From: Bog-473 sp963719485
GTDB lineage: Bacteria; Actinomycetota; Acidimicrobiia; Acidimicrobiales; RAAP-2
Reading direction: 5' to 3'
NCBI GenBank assembly: GCA_963719485.1
Contig: OY970387.1
Coordinates: 930,001-994,000 of the forward strand
DNA: 64,000 bases
The notes under the pieces were generated by a model. That model was given only the letters and a program-made list of their open reading frames with translations. It was not told where the DNA came from and ran no database searches. Below, piece by piece: positions 59,774 through 64,000 of the stretch. Made by a program: the position numbers and the translations under genes. Every line of letters begins with the position of its first letter. Positions within the stretch are counted from its first letter, which is position 1.

Positions 59774-60460
59774 ATGTCGAACGAAAACAAGCCGAGCATC
59801 GTGTTCGCACACGGGCTCTGGGCTGACGGCTCGTGCTTTAGCAAAGTGATCCCCGCGTTGATCGAGGATGGGCATGAGGTGGTTTCCACCCAGAACAGCC
59901 TGGACTCACTCGAGGGCGACGTGGCAGCAGTGAAGCGCGCTCTGGGGCAGGTCAAGAGCCCCGCCATCCTGGTCGGTCACTCATATGGTGGAACCGTCAT
60001 CACCGCGGCTGGAACCGACGACCGCGTCGTGGGTCTGGTCTATATCTGCGCGCTCGCCCCGGACGACGACGAGACGTCGCAGAGCCAGCAGGAACAGTTT
60101 CCTAAAACCGATGTCTTGGATCACATCGAAGTCGCGGAAGGCCGGATCTGGTTGAAGCGCGAGGGCATCCAGTACTTCTGTGGCGACCTGTCGGCGAAGG
60201 AGCAGCAGCTTGTCTGGGCCACCCAGAGCGTCCCGGTTGTGGACCTGTTCAATCAGAAGATTCCTGGTGCCGCTTGGAAGTCGAAGCCGTGCGCGTACGT
60301 CGTGGGGACGGAAGATCACACCGTAAATCCGGAACTGGAACGCTTCGTCGCGAAGCGGATGGGAGCTACAACGTATGAGGTTGCCAGCAGCCACGTTGCC
60401 ATGCTCTCGAATCCCGACGTGGTGATCGAGGCCATCCTCAAGCTCGCTGCGGCCGTCTGA
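59774..60460 (+). CDS. Alpha/beta hydrolase (esterase-like)
   Basis: The 228-residue product has HGLWADGSCFSKVIPALIED, the nucleophile elbow GHSYGGTV (serine near residue 75) and a late SSHVAMLS with the histidine. The layout and length match the hydrolase at 4888, but the two share only part of their sequence, so they are family members and not recent duplicates. AAGGGAGGAACT precedes ATG 59774. The substrate is unknown. Confidence 0.88.
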   Translation: MSNENKPSIVFAHGLWADGSCFSKVIPALIEDGHEVVSTQNSLDSLEGDVAAVKRALGQVKSPAILVGHSYGGTVITAAGTDDRVVGLVYICALAPDDDETSQSQQEQFPKTDVLDHIEVAEGRIWLKREGIQYFCGDLSAKEQQLVWATQSVPVVDLFNQKIPGAAWKSKPCAYVVGTEDHTVNPELERFVAKRMGATTYEVASSHVAMLSNPDVVIEAILKLAAAV

Positions 60461-60563
60461 ACGGTCGGAGGGACACTCCAACGTAAGCAACGTGATCCGC
60501 ATTCCGGCCTTGGGTTACTTATGACGCGCTCTACCCATGCCTGGGTCACGCACTCCTGACGGA

Positions 60564-61145
60564 TTAGGACGAGGTTCTGCACCGTCCAGCAAAGAACGAC
60601 AGAACGATGTGGCTCGTCTTTCGCTGCCCGCCGACCCGCACGTCGAGGGGAACGCAGCCCCGTTTTCTACCATCGGTGAACCGGAAGCTCTGGGGAAAGA
60701 AACCAGGCTTGTGCGAACAGGCTTGGTACGTGACCGACACGCTCCCTTGAGGTGGCGACCATGGGTTCTGTTGCACCACGTAGGACCGGGCGCCGCGGGC
60801 GATTGTCATGGTCACCGTAGCTCCGGGATGGACAACCGGAGGGAGCTTGTACCCGGTGAGTTGAGCGTCTCGACCCGAGTTTGGCGGATTCGTGGTCGCA
60901 AGGCGGCGCGCCTTCGGGAAATACCCAGGGCCGAATCCGATGTCATGCGGCCCGACGGGGGGCAGAGCGCCGGTGAACTGGGTCGCTTCCTCATAACAGG
61001 TGAGGATCTGGGGGTGCGTCGGAGTGCCGACAACAGTGGAAGAACCACTGGTATTTGAGACGCCACAGAGGCCGTAGACGAGGACGAGAACCGTGAACGC
61101 AACCCCGCCCAGCCTCCAACGGCGTCCGCGAAGTCTCGCACTCAC
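60564..61145 (-). CDS. Single-pass membrane or secreted protein
   Basis: From GTG 61145 the 193-residue product has a basic start, a hydrophobic segment (LGGVAFTVLVLVYGLCGV), and an external beta-rich region with ILTCYEEATQFTG and YQACSHKPGFFP. No family recognised. The longer frame to 61223 adds a histidine- and arginine-rich start and is less likely. Confidence 0.65.
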   Translation of the reverse strand: MSARLRGRRWRLGGVAFTVLVLVYGLCGVSNTSGSSTVVGTPTHPQILTCYEEATQFTGALPPVGPHDIGFGPGYFPKARRLATTNPPNSGRDAQLTGYKLPPVVHPGATVTMTIARGARSYVVQQNPWSPPQGSVSVTYQACSHKPGFFPQSFRFTDGRKRGCVPLDVRVGGQRKTSHIVLSFFAGRCRTSS

Positions 61146-61256
61146 ACGACCATGATGGCCTGTCCACGATGCAACCGCGGCCTGCCGATAGGGGCAGGAA
61201 GCACGTTGCGCTGAGGTCGCCATCTCCTGGCTGCAGTCGAAGGCCGCTTACGGACG

Positions 61257-61874
61257 CTAAGGAGACGAGGCGGTGCCGAGGGAGAAGGCGGCCTCGAACT
61301 TTGGAGCGGGCTTCTCGTAGAACACGTCGAGTTCGGTGATGATGAAACCCGCGGTCGTCAGCAGGTCAACGATCGGCCGGGTGAGATGGCATCCGCCACA
61401 GAGCTGCTTCTGTACTGGCTCGACGCGGTGCTGCCAGCGCTGCACCCGCTCGTCTGGGGCCAACCCATGCTCAACGAAATGCAAGGTTCCCCCAGGCTTG
61501 AGAACCCGGCGCAGCTCGGCCAGAGCGGCAGCGACGTCGGGGATGGTGCACATCGTCCAGGTGGACACGGCCGCGTCATAACTGTCGTCCTCGAAGGGCA
61601 GCGACTCGCCGTCCAGACCTGACCGCTGGACAGAGACATTCGACGCCGCCAGGCGCTTGTCGGCCAGCTTCCAGGCCCCGTCGGCCGGCTCGACGGCGGC
61701 CACCCGGGTGACAGTCGTTGGGTAGAAGGGGACATTGAGACCCGAACCGAAGCCGATCTCGACGACGTCCCCGGCAAGGCCTTCGCAGACCCGGCGTCGT
61801 AGCGGTTCGTTTGCCTTCGTGCCACAAGCGACGTTGATGATGTGCGGCAGGATTCGTTCACGATAGATTCCCAT
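61257..61874 (-). CDS. Class I SAM-dependent methyltransferase
   Basis: From ATG 61874 (GGGAGGAACAA upstream) the 205-residue product has motif I DVVEIGFGSGLNVPFYP, the acid VAAVEPADGAW, motif IV YDAAVSTWTMCTIPD and a CGGCHLTRP segment that may bind metal. It resembles UbiE/COQ5-like enzymes with an acceptor such as a phospholipid or quinone. Minus strand, single gene. Confidence 0.88.
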   Translation of the reverse strand: MGIYRERILPHIINVACGTKANEPLRRRVCEGLAGDVVEIGFGSGLNVPFYPTTVTRVAAVEPADGAWKLADKRLAASNVSVQRSGLDGESLPFEDDSYDAAVSTWTMCTIPDVAAALAELRRVLKPGGTLHFVEHGLAPDERVQRWQHRVEPVQKQLCGGCHLTRPIVDLLTTAGFIITELDVFYEKPAPKFEAAFSLGTASSP

Positions 61875-62110
61875 TTGTTCCTCCCTCGTTGCCACGATGC
61901 TCGATCCCATTATCCCTGACGCCTGGTTGTAGGGAGGGGGTGCGACTGGGTCCTGACAGACTCAAACCTCCGACAAGCCACCACCGCAGGCCAGCCGGTC
62001 ACCGCCTAAGGGAAAGCCGGTGCAGGAATGCTCCCGACGGCAGGTACACCTCTCCGCCGGATTCGACGGCTAACGCCGCTCCGGCAGGCCGACGAAAATG
62101 CTTGCGCTCC

Positions 62111-62131
62111 GTCCCGGCGTACTGGGGCAGT
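62111..62131 (-). repeat. DIR repeat copy, reverse orientation
   Basis: Reverse strand reads CTGCCCCAGTACGCCGGGAC. It precedes the methyltransferase at 62170. Confidence 0.75.
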
Positions 62132-62169
62132 AGCGCGAACTGGCAGGGCGCAGGGGCCAAAATGTGACC

Positions 62170-62766
62170 ATGGAACAGGGTTCGGGTCAGTTTCACTTCA
62201 ACCCTGAGACCTACCTAGAGATGGTTATTTCCGAGGTCCCGGCGTATGAGGAGTTGGAGGATCGAACGGCACAGGCCACTGTCGGGGTTGAAGTGGACAC
62301 CATTCTCGATCTTGGAACGGGCACAGGAGAGACCGCTGTCCGAGTGGTACAGAGGCACCCGAAGGCCCACCTCTTCGGAATCGATGAAAGTGGCGAAATG
62401 CTGACTCATGCGCGCCGGCGGCTACCCGAGGCCGACTTCGCGATCGCCCGCTTAGAAGACCCTCTGCCGCCAGGTCCCTTTGATGTCGTCGTCTCAGCAC
62501 TTGCTGTTCACCACCTCGACGGACCGGCCAAAGCGGACCTCTTCCAAAGGGTCGCTGAACGCTTGGTGCCAGGAGGACGCTTTGTGATGGGTGACGTTGT
62601 CGTCCCAGACGATCCCAGCGATGCGGTCACTCCGATCGATGGCGTCTACGACAAGCCGAGCCGGGCAGTAGATCTGCTCCGATGGCTAGGAGAGGCGGGC
62701 TTCGATTCGCGCCTGATCTGGACGAAGCAAGACCTCGCGCTCTTCGTCGCAGATCGGTCGTCGTAG
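62170..62766 (+). CDS. Class I SAM-dependent methyltransferase
   Basis: The 198-residue product has motif I ILDLGTGTGETAVRVVQRH, motif II LFGIDESGEMLTHARRRL and motif IV FDVVVSALAVHHLDGPAK. It is of the Methyltransf_25 type. A GTG two codons upstream (62164) is an alternative start. The gene is separated from the HTH/Clp-N pair by a DIR copy. Confidence 0.87.
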   Translation: MEQGSGQFHFNPETYLEMVISEVPAYEELEDRTAQATVGVEVDTILDLGTGTGETAVRVVQRHPKAHLFGIDESGEMLTHARRRLPEADFAIARLEDPLPPGPFDVVVSALAVHHLDGPAKADLFQRVAERLVPGGRFVMGDVVVPDDPSDAVTPIDGVYDKPSRAVDLLRWLGEAGFDSRLIWTKQDLALFVADRSS

Positions 62767-62811
62767 GTCCAGTCTCTCGGGCTAGCCACGAGCCGAAACC
62801 ATGCCCCCATG

Positions 62812-62842
62812 GTGCGCCCAGGCCCAGCGATCTGGGGCACTG
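62812..62842 (-). repeat. DIR repeat copy, reverse orientation
   Basis: Reverse strand reads GTGCCCCAGATCGCTGGGC then CTGGGCGC. It lies just before the operator region of the HTH gene. Confidence 0.7.
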
Positions 62843-62855
62843 CGGTGGAACGATC

Positions 62856-62909
62856 TGTTGTGTCAGTTTTGGTTGACACAACAGTGCTTGTCAGTCCATA
62901 CTGACAAGC
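62856..62909 (+). promoter_or_regulatory. Double palindrome promoter of the HTH/Clp-N pair
   Basis: Two perfect 10-bp-arm palindromes lie side by side: TGTTGTGTCA/TGACACAACA (spacer 8) and GCTTGTCAGT/ACTGACAAGC (spacer 4). Their shared half-site is TGTCA. A -35 TTGACA at 62873 and a -10-like CATACT at 62897 lie 18 bp apart inside them. The predicted start of transcription is at the ATG itself (62910). Confidence 0.72.
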
Positions 62910-63122
62910 ATGGACATCGAAGAACTCAGCGTGAATCTCTCGTCGGGTGACCCGGCGATCGGGCTTCGCGCCTCGTTGGCGCTCCATCGCCTGGCTGAGA
63001 GGGTCGAAGCCAACAACGTCGCGGCCGCCCGGGAAAAGGGCTGGTCGTGGCGGCAGATCGGAGACGCCTTGGGCGTCACCCGCCAGTCCGTGCACACCAA
63101 ATACAACAAGGAGTCATCATGA
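62910..63122 (+). CDS. Small helix-turn-helix protein
   Basis: The 70-residue product has a first helix region (AIGLRASLALHRLAERVE) and a helix-turn-helix NVAAAREKGWSWRQIGDALG, VTRQSVHTKYNK. It is near the minimum size for a DNA-binding dimer. The ATG directly follows the second palindrome with no ribosome site, so the mRNA is probably leaderless and the protein autoregulatory. Its stop overlaps the next ATG by four bases. Confidence 0.82.
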   Translation: MDIEELSVNLSSGDPAIGLRASLALHRLAERVEANNVAAAREKGWSWRQIGDALGVTRQSVHTKYNKESS

Positions 63123-63635
63123 CCACCGAATCCGTTGCTCCAGAAGTGCTGCACGCCTGGGCCATCTACCTGCAGGCCAGTGAGGAGGCTCGTCGCCGAG
63201 GTGATCGCCGAACCGGCACCGATCACATCTTGCTCGCCTTGTGCGAAGACTCCTGGATCGAAGTCGCCTTGGGCGTGAGCCTGCAGCAAGCTCGCCAGGC
63301 CCAGGAGTCGCTCGATCACGAAGCCCTGGGCGCCTTGGGCCTGGGGTCTGGCGCCGACGCTCCCGCACTGCCGATGCGCGCCGTGCCGAAGAAGCCCAGG
63401 ATCAGAGACGTCGCTGAAAAGAGATCGGTTCCGCCTAACGCCCGCGGCAAAGAAAGTGCTGGAGGAGGCGTACAAGCCCAAGGGTCATCGGAAGCTCCAG
63501 GTCACCGGCACCGAGGTGCTGGCCCAGATCCTCGCTCTCCAACCACCGGATCCTGCGGCGGTGCTGCTGGGTGCTCTCGGCGTGAACACGTCGGAGGTTC
63601 GGCGCCGATTGGATGCGGTCACGCCCGACAGCTGA
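63119..63635 (+). pseudogene. Clp N-domain protein with one frameshift
   Basis: The first part gives VAPEVLHAWAIYLQASEEAR and TGTDHILLALCEDSWIEVAL, the first Clp N repeat. After an indel in the AAAA run at 63415-63425 the other frame continues DRFRLTPAAKKVLEEAYKP and GTEVLAQILALQPPDPAAVL, the second repeat, ending at a TGA at 63635. In actinobacteria such Clp-N proteins are commonly coupled to a small HTH gene, as here. The indel may be a sequence error, since both repeats are intact. Confidence 0.7.
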
Positions 63636-63649
63636 GTCCCCGCAGCCGT

Positions 63650-63666
63650 CCTACCCCTCGGGTAGG
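63650..63666. terminator. Terminator-like hairpin
   Basis: Perfect 7-bp stem CCTACCC/GGGTAGG with a 3-base loop is followed by CAAAAAC on the plus strand. It lies 14 bp after the Clp-N gene stop. The A-run rather than a T-run makes a minus-strand terminator equally possible. Confidence 0.5.
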
Positions 63667-63719
63667 CAAAAACGTGCACTTTCTTCGGGCCCTGGAGTAG
63701 CACCACGGTGCCGGAAGTT

Positions 63720-63751
63720 GCGCCCAGGCCCGGCAGCGAACTGGGGCGCCC
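63720..63751 (-). repeat. DIR repeat copy, reverse orientation
   Basis: Reverse strand reads GCGCCCCAGTTCGCTGCCGGG then CCTGGGCG. Confidence 0.65.
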
Positions 63752-63899
63752 GTCCCCCAGAGTTAGCCCACGACACGACCGAAGTCTGATTGATACTCCG
63801 ATTCGGCACCCTCGGACCTGCTCGGTATCGGCACGTTGCGGGCAGTCGCGAGACTGACCACAGAAACCTGCCGCGTGACGGCTTGTTAGCGTCAGCCTC

Positions 63900-64000
63900 A
63901 TGAGTGCCAAACACGAACCGGTGCCGTTCGAGCTATACGAGTCTGGCCTGTACTTGCACGGCACGAAGGTGCATCTCGCCGTGGGCGAGATGCTGGTCTC
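63900..64000 (+). CDS. arr: Rifampin ADP-ribosyltransferase-like gene (truncated by window end)
   Basis: The first 33 codons read MSAKHEPVPFELYESGLYLH, GTKVHLAVGEML, matching the N terminus of Arr enzymes, in which the FxHGTK segment binds NAD and a later histidine-glutamate pair transfers ADP-ribose to rifamycins. The rest is outside the window. The call rests on the short N-terminal motif only. Confidence 0.65.
   Translation, partial: MSAKHEPVPFELYESGLYLHGTKVHLAVGEMLV

Noticed and set aside
4888..60460. Recent duplication of the two alpha/beta hydrolases
   Set aside because: They share catalytic motifs and length, but the intervening sequence differs too much to call them recent copies.
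3011..63751. CRISPR array
   Set aside because: The DIR repeats are scattered kilobases apart, vary in sequence and have no regular spacers; no cas gene is seen.

Overview
The window reads as accessory chromosome of a high-GC Actinomycetota bacterium. GTG/TTG starts are common, and an F420-dependent luciferase-like oxidoreductase, a broken deazaflavin-dependent reductase, a NarL-type two-component system and many cupin, VOC, ABM and SAM-methyltransferase genes fit that phylum. A lineage near Acidimicrobiia is my inference; nothing in the sequence fixes the genus. I see no rRNA, no complete tRNA and no CRISPR array.

Layout. 0-9 kb: small detoxification and stress genes (VOC, cupin, MarR regulator with a palindromic operator, PhyH dioxygenase, alpha/beta hydrolase, truncated haemoglobin, ABM, methyltransferase). 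9.6-14.3 kb: a methionine-aminopeptidase remnant, a secreted phosphodiesterase, a DUF1059 protein, then a compact metal module: MerR regulator with a classical operator, a translationally coupled 22-residue peptide with nine cysteines, and a convergent CDF-type transporter. 14.3-18.7 kb: small genes and a frameshifted YqeY gene. 18.77-23.49 kb: an IS3-family element whose orfA is split by a complete recombinase-in-trio (RIT) element with 102-bp perfect inverted repeats. 23.7-33.9 kb: secreted proteins, a decayed methyltransferase, GNAT, SnoaL-like and methyltransferase genes. 34.2-46.6 kb: longer intact genes (amidohydrolase, membrane hydrolase plus two-component system, MBL hydrolase, LLM oxidoreductase, TetR with operator, DUF4386-like and haemerythrin genes). 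46.9-48 kb: a frameshifted IS110-family element. 48.3-64 kb: small genes, a cluster with cyclic-nucleotide signatures (PIG-L deacetylase with an inserted cNMP-binding domain, cysteine-synthase-like enzyme, stand-alone cNMP-binding protein, DUF2652 cyclase-like protein), and an HTH/Clp-N pair under two palindromes. The window ends inside an Arr-like rifampin ADP-ribosyltransferase gene.

The strongest structure that no gene explains is a dispersed intergenic hairpin repeat, called DIR here. About 39 copies share a core like CCCC-AGTACGCCGGGA, and the best ones have TGCCCC...GGGGCA ends. All 21 recognised copies from 9.6 to 47 kb point one way and all nine from 49.6 to 63.8 kb point the other, with the switch at the IS110 element. 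Several gene remnants start or end at DIR copies.

At least seven otherwise well-conserved genes carry one single-base frameshift each. Real decay and consensus sequencing error cannot be separated from this sequence alone.
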